From the NCBI RefSeq assembly GCF_002224645.1, contig NZ_CP022121.1, positions 3,130,501 through 3,194,500 on the forward strand: a stretch of 64,000 bases of DNA. Direction: 5' to 3'. Source of the DNA: Dehalobacterium formicoaceticum (lineage in GTDB: Bacteria > Bacillota > Dehalobacteriia > Dehalobacteriales > Dehalobacteriaceae). Shown one piece after another: positions 7,500-16,175 of this stretch. A model generated the notes under the pieces. That model was given only the letters and a program-made list of their open reading frames with translations, made no database searches and was not told where the DNA came from. The position numbers were made by a program, and so were the translations under genes. Each line of letters starts with the position of its first letter. Within the stretch, counting starts at the first letter, position 1.

Positions 7500-8902
7500 T
7501 TAGGCCTCCCATTAACATTGACAATTCCACATTTAGTTGCTGCAACCTCAGAAATAGCTATGGAAAAGTCCTTGGACGTTTTGATAAACGGCCTTCCGAT
7601 CGAATAATACTCCACCCCTGCTTCATTCATATCGTCCAACTCATAGATATTTCTTCCGTCATAAACAAGAGGTGTTCTCATCTGTTCTTTGTATGTTCCC
7701 GGTTCTACTGCCTTTATTTCACCCCATTCGGTAAAGATAAAACAGACATTAGCACCATCTAAAGCTTGTTCCGGCTTTTCCACATAAGTTATACTTCCCT
7801 TGCTGTTTTTCCCTGCAGGATATTTTTTCTTGAAGTTGTCTGCCCCTACAGGATCATAGGCATAAATATCGGCACCTTGCTCTAATAACAAAGGTACATT
7901 TTCCAAGGATGGAGCTTCTCTCAGGTCATCTGTGCCCGGTTTAAAAGTAAGTCCGAGAACGGCCACCTTTAAGCCGTTGAAAGTAATAAGTCGCCTGCAA
8001 GCCTTCTTATATAACATAGTTTTTTGATCTTTGTTAACATCAATGGCAGCTTTAATGGTTCTCAGTTCATAACCATTCTGTCTGGCAAGATATTCAAGAG
8101 CCTTGGTATCCTTGGGAAAACAAGATCCGCCATAGCCGATACCGGCATTTAAGAACTTACTGCCAATACGCTCATCAAAACTCATTCCTCTGGCAACATC
8201 TTGAATATCTGCTCCAACGGATTCACAAAGGTTAGCAATATCGTTCATATAGGATATTTTAAGAGCAAGAAAATCATTAGCCGCATATTTAATCATTTCA
8301 GCTGATCTTCTATTTACTGATACAATAGGCAAATTAAAAGGTTGATAAATTTTCATAAGCATATCTTCGGCCCATTTACTTTCTGTACCAATAATAATTC
8401 TGGCAGCATGTAATGTATCATGAACTGCAGAGCCTTGGGCTAAAAATTCAGGATTTGATGCTACCTCTACCTTAACATCATTAACTAAAAAGTCTTTAAT
8501 AAACTGCTCCACCTTATCATTTGTTCCTACCGGGACAGTTGATTTTACCACCACAAGGCAATCGTTTTTTATGGATTCAGCTATCTGTCTTGCCACTGTA
8601 GCTATGTATGAGAGATCCGCAGAACCGTCCGGTTGTTCCGGTGTTCCTACCCCTATAAAAATTGCATCTGCATCCTTATAGGCAGATTTAAAATCAGTAG
8701 TGTAATCAACCCTGCCTGCAGCGTAATTCTTCTGCATTAAATCTTCCAAATCTGTTTCGTATATTGGTGAGATACCTTTTTTTATAAGATTTACTTTATT
8801 CTCATCAATATCAACACAGGTTACTCGATGACCTACATCGGCAAAGCAAACCCCTGCCACTAAGCCGACATAGCCGGTTCCTGCTACTGCTATTTTGTAC
8901 AT
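7496..8902 (-). CDS. ugd: UDP-glucose 6-dehydrogenase
   Basis: Protein of 468 residues. It oxidises UDP-glucose to UDP-glucuronate with two NAD+. The N-terminal Rossmann motif is AGTGYVGLVAG. The catalytic cysteine lies in GYGGSCFPKDTKAL (about residue 259), and the C-terminal UDP-binding domain has GLTFKPGTDDLRE. Length and motifs are complete. It ends in a four-base overlap with the epimerase gene. About 2.5 kb upstream lies a roughly 260-bp dead copy of its own 5' end (11429-11690), which is about 80 percent identical by eye, so two ugd genes once existed here or one was acquired with the neighbouring insert. Confidence 0.95.
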   Translation of the reverse strand: MYKIAVAGTGYVGLVAGVCFADVGHRVTCVDIDENKVNLIKKGISPIYETDLEDLMQKNYAAGRVDYTTDFKSAYKDADAIFIGVGTPEQPDGSADLSYIATVARQIAESIKNDCLVVVKSTVPVGTNDKVEQFIKDFLVNDVKVEVASNPEFLAQGSAVHDTLHAARIIIGTESKWAEDMLMKIYQPFNLPIVSVNRRSAEMIKYAANDFLALKISYMNDIANLCESVGADIQDVARGMSFDERIGSKFLNAGIGYGGSCFPKDTKALEYLARQNGYELRTIKAAIDVNKDQKTMLYKKACRRLITFNGLKVAVLGLTFKPGTDDLREAPSLENVPLLLEQGADIYAYDPVGADNFKKKYPAGKNSKGSITYVEKPEQALDGANVCFIFTEWGEIKAVEPGTYKEQMRTPLVYDGRNIYELDDMNEAGVEYYSIGRPFIKTSKDFSIAISEVAATKCGIVNVNGRPK

Positions 8903-9054
8903 GTAATCATCAATCCTATCTAAATATAAATTCTAAAAAAGCTAACTAAGTTCACACGAAAGTAGAAAATATATATTCTATTTTCATTCTACTTTTGTGC
9001 CGCAAGTCATGAAGGTTGATAAGTTGGTTTCAAGCACCGGCACGTCACCACCCT

Positions 9055-9132
9055 AGGCTAAGTAAAGGCGGTTGGTTAGACCTTACCGAACGGGATTCAC
9101 ACCAGCTGTATCAAATACGCCTCACGGCGCAC
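9055..9132 (-). repeat. Group II intron 5' leader fragment, second copy
   Basis: On the minus strand it starts GTGCGCCGTGAGG at 9132 and follows the leader of the intron at 5982 with many differences, including the same GGTTGGTTAG/GGTTGGTCAA box. It stops near 9055 without maturase sequence. It marks the downstream edge of the ATPase gene at 9152-11314 and may be a scar of mobile DNA. The remainder of the gap (8903-9054) contains a 9-bp inverted repeat AAAGTAGAA/TTCTACTTT (8959-8995) and no gene. Confidence 0.5.
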
Positions 9133-9151
9133 TCCCCCTGCCACCTTATAT

Positions 9152-11314
9152 CTACTGTTTAAGCATAAAATCATCGATTCTCTTAATAACATAATTGGGT
9201 ACAATATCAAATTCATAATAATTTAAACAATGTGTGTAATCATTTTCAATATGGAAACTTTCATTAGCATACTTTTGTAAAACTGGGTTAATCTGTTTCT
9301 TAGTTTTCTTTCCACAAAGTAACAAATATTGCCTAAATAATTGAACTTTATTATATGTATTTTCTTCATTCTTATATAATTCCTTAATGTAAGCTTTATT
9401 AAAGTAATTATTTAAATATGTTTCATAATTAAAGTCTAAAAAGTATTTCCTAATAAAAGTATTAGCATCATTTACTTCATCATATATCAATTTAGTTTGT
9501 CCATCACTTTTTGTTGGCTTATCTCTTCCCTTCATCAATGAAGAGATCATATCGTATGATAAATTATTCTCAAAATCAGCATCATTGTATTCAAGGTATT
9601 TTCTTAATGCAACCATTCTAACGATAGTATTAATTCCTTTTAGGTTATCTGTTGCTTCTGAATGATACAATGCTATTGTTGAAATAATATGCTTTTCAAC
9701 ATCTATCTCTTTCTCCAGTAATTCCTCATCATTATTTGTAAGATAAGAACCAAATGCCCAACTATTTTCAAAATAATGTTTTGTTTTTAAATCAATAATT
9801 GGTTCAAGATCATGTGTTAACAATAAAACGGTATTATCCTTAAAACTATTACTTGTAATTGGTGAAAACAATCTACTCATTATAGCAAACTTTTTATTTT
9901 TATCAAAAGAAGAAATAGGATCATCTAAAATAATCAAATCTGCTCCTTGTTGCTTGGAATAATATAAGAATAAAATTAAAGCCACAACATTCTTTTCTCC
10001 CCAACTCAAACTTTTTCTTATATCGTTTGATTCATATAATTCCTCTTCTGACTTAATATACTTCAATCTACTTATAGATGATTTTTCTGTGATTTGCTCG
10101 ATTTCAAAGTAATAATTAACTCCTGCCGATTTAAGGAAATCATTAATATCTTCTTTTGCCAATGTTATTGACTCAGCTATTGTATTGTTAAGTTCATTAA
10201 TTTCATTATTTAAGCTTTTTATGCTATTTAATAAAACTTCTATTTTTTCATTAACAATGTTAAATACCTTATCAGTCGCTTCCCCGGAAAAGATATCAAA
10301 ATTATCTTTAATTTTTAACTTATTTAATTTTTCTTCTATTATATTTCCATCTACTGTTTTAAATTCAATTGCATCAAATTCAATTATTTCAGTAATCTTT
10401 CTTATTATCTCATTGTATTGAACTTGTAATCTACTAATATTATATGAAAAACTATCTTCATCATCAATTTTCTTTGTAAATCCTTCAAAAAGTTCATATT
10501 CTGATTCTGACATAAACTTTTTCAATTTTAATATAGCATCTTCTAGTTGTTTCTTGTTCTGTATCATAGTTTTATCATAGGTTGTCTCAAAAACTGTTTT
10601 GGTCTTATTATAATCTTCTTTATTCCATCGACTTGCACAGAAAGGACAATTATCTTTATCATCAAAATCTTTTCCTTTAGATTTCCAATCAACCCAAGCA
10701 ACTACCTTGTCACCACTAAAGAAATCATTAAACTCTTTTAGTATTTCTGGCACATTATAAGTTGTATTTTTACTTGCTAAACCTTTTCCAAATCCAGTTT
10801 TACTAAGTTTCCCATCCTTATTAAACTTTAACTTTTCTGCTATCTCAAAAAACGATGTTTTCATATCTTGAAATTCCAAATTTGATGCAATGTCAACTTT
10901 TAAACCTTTTAAACGTATATCAAGTTTTTTTCTATTTTCTTCAAATACAGGATTACTAATAAAAACATCAAATGAGTTGTCTATTGCCTCGTTTTTATTA
11001 AAAATTGTATCACTTACAAAATCATCATTAAACGATATAGCTTTCTTAAAAAAGGGTTTGTTAAAAATCTCTTCTGCTCCTTCTTCTGGAACTTTGATTA
11101 TTACTTCAGGATTAGATTCTTCTCCAAAAGATTTCATTTCTTTGAGTCCGGTCGAATCACCATTAAAATAATATTCCAGTGCATTAGCTATTGTTGACTT
11201 TCCTGTACCATTAAGACCATACTTAACATTCAATTTATTTTTTCTTATTATTACTTCCCCTTTTTTTATATTTCTGCAGTTTTTAATAGAAACTTTAGCA
11301 TAATCAAAATCCAT
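9152..11314 (-). CDS. Zinc-hook AAA/ABC-type ATPase, RloC/PrrC-like defence candidate
   Basis: Protein of 720 residues with SMC/RecF-type layout: Walker A GLNGTGKST at 33-41, a long helical middle, the zinc-hook CPFC at 223-226, a second helical stretch, ABC signature LSWGE at 436-440, Walker B/D-loop ILDDPISSFD at 462-471 and an H-loop LTHD at 499-502. This matches the AAA_13 group that includes the anticodon nucleases RloC and PrrC. In the C-terminal domain R571-x3-E575 has the Arg-Glu spacing of PrrC, but no His follows at the expected distance of about 32; HIENDYTH at 688-695 is the nearest. So nuclease activity is unproven. The gene is very AT-rich compared with ugd and stands alone between a ugd relic and an intron fragment, suggesting transfer. 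Confidence 0.75.
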   Translation of the reverse strand: MDFDYAKVSIKNCRNIKKGEVIIRKNKLNVKYGLNGTGKSTIANALEYYFNGDSTGLKEMKSFGEESNPEVIIKVPEEGAEEIFNKPFFKKAISFNDDFVSDTIFNKNEAIDNSFDVFISNPVFEENRKKLDIRLKGLKVDIASNLEFQDMKTSFFEIAEKLKFNKDGKLSKTGFGKGLASKNTTYNVPEILKEFNDFFSGDKVVAWVDWKSKGKDFDDKDNCPFCASRWNKEDYNKTKTVFETTYDKTMIQNKKQLEDAILKLKKFMSESEYELFEGFTKKIDDEDSFSYNISRLQVQYNEIIRKITEIIEFDAIEFKTVDGNIIEEKLNKLKIKDNFDIFSGEATDKVFNIVNEKIEVLLNSIKSLNNEINELNNTIAESITLAKEDINDFLKSAGVNYYFEIEQITEKSSISRLKYIKSEEELYESNDIRKSLSWGEKNVVALILFLYYSKQQGADLIILDDPISSFDKNKKFAIMSRLFSPITSNSFKDNTVLLLTHDLEPIIDLKTKHYFENSWAFGSYLTNNDEELLEKEIDVEKHIISTIALYHSEATDNLKGINTIVRMVALRKYLEYNDADFENNLSYDMISSLMKGRDKPTKSDGQTKLIYDEVNDANTFIRKYFLDFNYETYLNNYFNKAYIKELYKNEENTYNKVQLFRQYLLLCGKKTKKQINPVLQKYANESFHIENDYTHCLNYYEFDIVPNYVIKRIDDFMLKQ

Positions 11315-11402
11315 TTTATCCTCCCTCTATTATCTTTGATTATCTCTCGTATTCTCGATCAATTTAGGATGTCATTCACCCTCGTTATCAATGCCTAAAG
11401 TT

Positions 11403-11422
11403 GATGTCAGGCACCGTCCCGT
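11403..11422 (-). repeat. GGGACGGTGCCTGAC dispersed motif
   Basis: On the minus strand this reads CGGGACGGTGCCTGACATCA. It shares GGGACGGT with the plus-strand repeats at 33083, 45546, 48999 and 52170, and GGTGCCTGACA with the exon side of the intron at 5982. It sits at the edge of the ugd relic. Confidence 0.4.
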
Positions 11423-11428
11423 TTTACG

Positions 11429-11690
11429 GTGTACCTACTCCCATAAAAATAGTATCTGCATCTTTATATGCAAATTTATAATCTGTAGTATAATCAAGTC
11501 TTCATGCAACATAATTCTTGTGCATTAATTCTTCCAATCCTGCTTCATAAATTGGGGGGATGCCCTTTTTCATTATCTCCACTTTGTTTTCATCAATATT
11601 AACACAGGTTATTTGATGACCGACTTTGGCAAAGCACACCCCTGCTACTAGGCTGACTTAGCCTGTCCCTGCTGTCGCTATTTTGTACAT
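11429..11690 (-). pseudogene. Relic of a ugd 5' end
   Basis: About 262 bp matching codons 1-87 of the intact ugd at 7496-8902, roughly 80 percent identical by eye. It begins ATG TAC AAA ATA as the intact gene does, but has an in-frame TAA in place of the Tyr codon of the GTGYVG motif and a TGA near codon 65. It ends abruptly in the GGGACGGT-type motif. The divergence is too great for a recent duplication. The rest of the gap (11315-11428, 11691-11851) shows no gene. Confidence 0.85.
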
Positions 11691-11851
11691 AAAACACCTT
11701 CCTCGTTGATGTATTCCTCTTTTTAACATTTAAACATTTTAGTCAAATAAATAAAACCCAGATCAGTTGATATCAGACACGTTACCACCGTCACTTTCAG
11801 TATGTTATTTTATAGATTGTACTTTCGTATCATTCCAACTTAAACCTATTC

Positions 11852-13126
11852 TTAATTGTTAATATACAGTGTATTGTAAGGCTTAGGCCAAGTTTCCCCG
11901 TATACTTCCTTTACTTTATCAAAATGACTGTTTGGTGTGCCTTTTTCAATTTCATCGAGATATTTTAAGAATTCTTCCTTTGTATTTAAAGAAAAGACCT
12001 TAGTTTTATAGGATGATATTCTAGTTTTTAAATCTTCTTCTCTCAATAGTGACGCACACTCATTATCTATGAATATTGCATCGCAATACGGCAATAACAT
12101 AGATATAGTTTTAACATCATTAATGAAACTAGCTTTTGGGATACGTTTTTGACCTGCTGCTGCTTTCCGTGCTAGAGCTGTATAAAGAAGTGAACTAATC
12201 TTTAAAAATGGAATCTTGCTTAATGAGGGAGAAGTAAAAAATTCGTCAACTTTTATATGTGCTTCCATTTCATTTAACCCATTTTTTCTGGTAATTTCTT
12301 CTAGAGAGTGCATTATATCAATAATTCTTGTATTCATTAACTTGTCAATATCAGTTGATGATCCAAACCGAACTTTATCGAAAGATTTTATATACTCAAA
12401 ATATTGCTTTTTTATTTCTTTACCATATGACAATAATTCGAAATCCCAGTGTTTTTTAAAATCAAAATTCTTTGTTTGTTGCCAGTAGCTAAATAATTGA
12501 TCCATCTTGCTCTGACTGGTTTGCTTGTTGGTTTTCAATAACTTTGTATCTTCTTCTATGTTTAATGTGTCTACAGTTATTATGAATCTATCATGCCAGC
12601 AATGAACATTACCATATATCACGGATTGAATGTCTATTTCAACATCTTTATCTTTATAGCCTCTAACCCAGTTTTCGGCATATTCGCATAACTGAAACAA
12701 TTCAATAGTATCAAAATGATAAAAGCTTGTACCATAAGATAGTAATTCATACATTCTTTTTAAGGTTTCATAGTGTTCTGTCACTATGGATTCATTCTGA
12801 TGTGTTATTGAATCTGGACAAACAATTAATTGTAACTTGCTTAATTTATCCAGCTTTTCGAACAGTTGAAACCAGAAATTATCAATTTTTTTCTTTTGCT
12901 GTTCGGTAACTCTTGGGTTAAGTATTTTTTCCATGTTGCTTATAACAAATTGGTCCAAATAAATTATTTTCTTATGTATCTTAGGTAGTTCATATTCTTT
13001 AGTATAGCAACATTCCTTACAACTACGCGAATAACAATTCCCGCTTATAAATAGCACACCATAACTGGATTTTGCTTTACATTTTGGACAATCCCAATAA
13101 GGCTCTTTTATAAATATCTCTACCAT
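11852..13126 (-). CDS. Zinc-ribbon plus PIN-like domain protein, defence candidate
   Basis: Protein of 424 residues; I do not recognise a named family. The N-terminus has C13-x2-C16 and a second Cys cluster (C31, C36, C39, C40), consistent with a zinc ribbon. Then KIIYLDQFVIS places Asp58 at the end of a beta strand, as the first acidic residue of PIN-like nucleases. CPDSITHQNE follows (105-112), and the C-terminal part has FINDVK (Asp337) and CDAIFIDNECA (Asp349, Asp354), like the later PIN strands. About 180 mostly helical residues lie between. It could be a metal-dependent RNase with a nucleic-acid-binding ribbon. AT-rich and lacking any polysaccharide feature, it looks like an insertion into the locus. 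Alternative: an uncharacterised regulatory protein. Confidence 0.55.
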   Translation of the reverse strand: MVEIFIKEPYWDCPKCKAKSSYGVLFISGNCYSRSCKECCYTKEYELPKIHKKIIYLDQFVISNMEKILNPRVTEQQKKKIDNFWFQLFEKLDKLSKLQLIVCPDSITHQNESIVTEHYETLKRMYELLSYGTSFYHFDTIELFQLCEYAENWVRGYKDKDVEIDIQSVIYGNVHCWHDRFIITVDTLNIEEDTKLLKTNKQTSQSKMDQLFSYWQQTKNFDFKKHWDFELLSYGKEIKKQYFEYIKSFDKVRFGSSTDIDKLMNTRIIDIMHSLEEITRKNGLNEMEAHIKVDEFFTSPSLSKIPFLKISSLLYTALARKAAAGQKRIPKASFINDVKTISMLLPYCDAIFIDNECASLLREEDLKTRISSYKTKVFSLNTKEEFLKYLDEIEKGTPNSHFDKVKEVYGETWPKPYNTLYINN

Positions 13127-13213
13127 ATTGTTTACCCTTTCAAGAACATATTATCGCAATTCCGTTTTTGGGATCACGATCCAGTATCCCTTATCTTGGT
13201 AACCTATGACTTC

Positions 13214-14695
13214 TTAACCTAATAAGCCTTTAGAGATCTTATTTTTTGGAAATAACCTTCGCATTAAACCAAAAATCTCTTTTCGCATTGAAGGGAACAA
13301 AAATAAAATTCCAAAATAAAATAGTGCACATAAAACAATTGAAACAATACTCCATAATAATCCTTCATTAAGCCGCCGTAACAAAAAGCCGAATAGACCC
13401 ATGCATGTTGCTCCAAATGCTGTTGGAAACACATTTTTGAATATTTTCAATACCGGAAAACCTATTGCAAACTTCATGATTATTAAATGTACTAGAACGA
13501 ACTGCAACCTTATCCATGATCTAGTATATACTAAAGCCCAAAATCCGTATTTAGCGCTTATGACACATGCCGGAACTAAAACAATTAAATGCAGTATTTG
13601 TGCAAGAAAAGATAGTTTTGGCATTCCTTTAGCCCTATATATTTCGCTGCAATAATGACCAAATATGATCATGATAGAGCTTGTAAGAGCCCATATTCCA
13701 ATTACACCACTTGCTTCACTCCATTGACTACCCAATAATATTTGCGTTGCTAAATCGCTATAAAGATACACCCCGATACCCAAAGGAAAGACTAAAACAG
13801 AGACCAGTCTCTGAAATTTAAGATACATATAATAAAAATTGTCCTCATCATGCTGTAAGCGCGATAAGGTTGAAAACAATACAGAAGTTGTTGATCCGGT
13901 TATTAGAGCCATCAGTGCATTAACCATTGTAGTAGACGTTTTATATAGTCCTAAGTAATACCGATTTAATACATTTCCAATAATAAATGCATCTACCCAT
14001 GAAGTCAGCCAAATCGATATCGCTTCGATTAGGGACCATATACTAAATGAAAACATCTCTTTCAATATCTTTACATTATAATATAGCTTTGGCTTCCATT
14101 CAGACTTTGCAGTTAAGATTATAGCATTAGAAAACTGAATAGCAATAGAACCGATAATTAAAGCCCAATATCCTAAGCCAAAAAGTGCAAGGGGTATTGT
14201 AATTGCAAATGGGATGAAAACAGCTATTATGCGAACTACAAATAGTGTTTTATAGTTAAAATCTCTCCTATATAAAGCCATTTGTATGCTTGAAAAAGAT
14301 GTTAGAGGCAACTGCATACAAGATATGGCTATTACGTTACCTAATCCTGGATTCCCTACAAATGCTGCCAGCTGTTCACGGAATATGGTTACAATAATCC
14401 ACAATAAAACAGATATACCAAAGTTCGTCCAAAATGCTACATTAGCATTTTTATATTTTTCATCTTTATCCTTAAACTCATGCTGCACCAAATACTTTTG
14501 AAATCCTGAATCGGTAAACATATCTGCAAAACTAATAATCATAGTAACAGTAGCAACTACACCAAATGCTTCAGGCACAAGTATCCTGGCTAAAATCATG
14601 TTTGTAATTGGACTGACTAATTTTGCAGCTACTTCTGTGATAGTTGACCATTTTGTTGCATGCAAAATTTTATTTTGAAGATTACTTTCTTTCAC
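13214..14695 (-). CDS. Wzx-type polysaccharide flippase (PST family)
   Basis: Protein of 493 residues, almost entirely hydrophobic, with an estimated 12-14 membrane helices. The start has the typical pattern of the polysaccharide transporter family: ATKWSTITEV and then LARILVPEAFGVVATV in the first two helices. It should move undecaprenyl-linked repeat units across the membrane for the Wzy-type polymerase at 16176. The frame is intact. Upstream lies a 349-base gap, so it may have its own promoter. Confidence 0.85.
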   Translation of the reverse strand: MKESNLQNKILHATKWSTITEVAAKLVSPITNMILARILVPEAFGVVATVTMIISFADMFTDSGFQKYLVQHEFKDKDEKYKNANVAFWTNFGISVLLWIIVTIFREQLAAFVGNPGLGNVIAISCMQLPLTSFSSIQMALYRRDFNYKTLFVVRIIAVFIPFAITIPLALFGLGYWALIIGSIAIQFSNAIILTAKSEWKPKLYYNVKILKEMFSFSIWSLIEAISIWLTSWVDAFIIGNVLNRYYLGLYKTSTTMVNALMALITGSTTSVLFSTLSRLQHDEDNFYYMYLKFQRLVSVLVFPLGIGVYLYSDLATQILLGSQWSEASGVIGIWALTSSIMIIFGHYCSEIYRAKGMPKLSFLAQILHLIVLVPACVISAKYGFWALVYTRSWIRLQFVLVHLIIMKFAIGFPVLKIFKNVFPTAFGATCMGLFGFLLRRLNEGLLWSIVSIVLCALFYFGILFLFPSMRKEIFGLMRRLFPKNKISKGLLG

Positions 14696-15044
14696 TTATG
14701 ATTTCTCCTTTTAATCCATCAATCCTAATTCCCTAGTACACTTGCCACCTCAGCTGTCCTGGCTTCATATTCTTTACGCAACTATGAGCTGTGGTGACTT
14801 TTACATATGAACCCATTCCCAGATATTCTGCCATCCGAAACGATAAATTGATGGTAGGAAACTTTTGCTTCATTAGATTTCTGCCCTGATGGCTGTTCTA
14901 GCCATTACTATAGACTGTCTGTAATCAGCACTTTTTACTATATTTTTGTTACATGTATACACAATATTGTTCACCCCCGAAGCAATATAAATGATAATCT
15001 ATTAGGATCCCTGCTTTCCATTATAGTTTAGAAAGTTCCTTGTC
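14696..15044. other. Gap without a recognisable gene
   Basis: AT-rich spacer between the TupA-like gene and the flippase gene. A minus-strand stretch around 14726-14820 stays open for some 30 codons without matching anything I know. It may be decayed coding sequence. No clear hairpin terminator is seen. Confidence 0.4.
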
Positions 15045-15947
15045 TTATTTCGGTAGTTTTATCCACTCGCCCAATTTTTTATCCCACTCTGCAGGTTCAA
15101 ATGGAATCATCCCGCTACAGGGAGAAAAAGTTATTTCGGAAAAGAATACCTTATTATCTACTGAGTAAAAATCAGTACGAACAAAAGGACAATTAATGAT
15201 TTGTGCCAACTCTGCACTAAGTCTTTTCATTTCATCCATATTTGATGGAAACTCAGGCTGTGAGCAAAATTGAGCATAATCAGTTCTGTGGAATTCCATT
15301 TTCTTCCTATCAAAATCATAGAATGAGATTTTAGCCGTGGAGTGATCTTCCATTCCCTCACTAACATAAGTAAACTGAGGCACCCCATTGAAATTGAAGA
15401 ACTTATAGTCGCGCAAACCTTTACTCGAGTTTTCTAGGTACTGCTCCGCTATAATTCTTGGCTTTACATTTTTATACGGCCATTCTCTACCTCCCCAGAA
15501 ATAATTTTTATTTAGGGAAGCATTGATCTTTTTCCTTGCCACCTCTATATCCATTTTTCCTTTTTCTCTGACAATTACTAATCCGCCACTATCATGTGTA
15601 CATTTCATGACAAACTGATTTGGCAGCAAACCAAAATCTATGTCTTCAAACTTATCCCACACGCCAAGAGTAGGAATTATATATTCCCCGCCTATACGCT
15701 CAGCAACATACTTTTTCGCTTCGTATTTATCAACCATCATTGTATACTCTGGACAACGATCATAAAGCTTAAGCCATTGTAATTTTTCGTTGAATGTCTG
15801 TGGATTATTTAGGTTCAGCACCTTACCCATACGAAGCCAATAAATAAGCTTAAGATATGTCCTGTCACTTAGGAAATCAAAATACCCTTTCGCACAAGTA
15901 GCTTTCAAGGCTTCCTTGGGTTGAAACAAATATTTTCTTATACTCAT
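15045..15947 (-). CDS. TupA-like ATP-grasp protein
   Basis: Protein of 300 residues resembling the TupA-like ATP-grasp family found in capsule and teichuronopeptide loci. Typical motifs: NNPQTFNEKLQWLKLYDR near residue 46, VDKYEAKKYV, FVMKCTHDSGG in the nucleotide-binding lobe, RIIAEQYLE, the metal-binding DFYSVDNKVFFSEITF near the end and a final FEPAEWDKKLG. Such proteins are thought to attach an amino acid or similar acid to a sugar by an acyl-phosphate step; the substrate here is unknown. Length and ends are normal for the family. Confidence 0.85.
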   Translation of the reverse strand: MSIRKYLFQPKEALKATCAKGYFDFLSDRTYLKLIYWLRMGKVLNLNNPQTFNEKLQWLKLYDRCPEYTMMVDKYEAKKYVAERIGGEYIIPTLGVWDKFEDIDFGLLPNQFVMKCTHDSGGLVIVREKGKMDIEVARKKINASLNKNYFWGGREWPYKNVKPRIIAEQYLENSSKGLRDYKFFNFNGVPQFTYVSEGMEDHSTAKISFYDFDRKKMEFHRTDYAQFCSQPEFPSNMDEMKRLSAELAQIINCPFVRTDFYSVDNKVFFSEITFSPCSGMIPFEPAEWDKKLGEWIKLPK

Positions 15948-16158
15948 TAGATATTCCCTTCCTTAGCAACCTGTTTTTATAAAAAAAGGCACAACGAACT
16001 TTTTCTTGGTAGAAAAGCATGATTATCACTATTTCAACTACTATAATTATAGTTGCGATCAATAAGCCATCTTTAACCATGTAAGATAAGAGATTTTTTA
16101 GTCCGATTAAATATGTTATTGATAAATATATTGCAAAATAGATGGCTCTATATATCAT
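15877..16158 (-). CDS. Possible small membrane protein, overlapping the TupA-like gene
   Basis: Open frame of 93 codons. The first 50 residues form two hydrophobic stretches (AIYFAIYLSITYLIG, LLIATIIIVVEIVIIMLFY) and the rest is basic. Its last 71 bases overlap the start of the TupA-like gene in another frame. It fills an otherwise empty 228-base space between the polymerase and TupA-like genes. It could be a real small membrane protein or the remnant of one; no family recognised. Confidence 0.3.
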   Translation of the reverse strand: MIYRAIYFAIYLSITYLIGLKNLLSYMVKDGLLIATIIIVVEIVIIMLFYQEKVRCAFFYKNRLLRKGISNEYKKIFVSTQGSLESYLCERVF

Positions 16159-16175
16159 CGAAAAACCTACCTACC

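Noticed and set aside
9152-11314. Firm naming of the ATPase as RloC anticodon nuclease
   Set aside because: The expected histidine of the nuclease triad is not at its place; only the ATPase and zinc-hook parts are certain.
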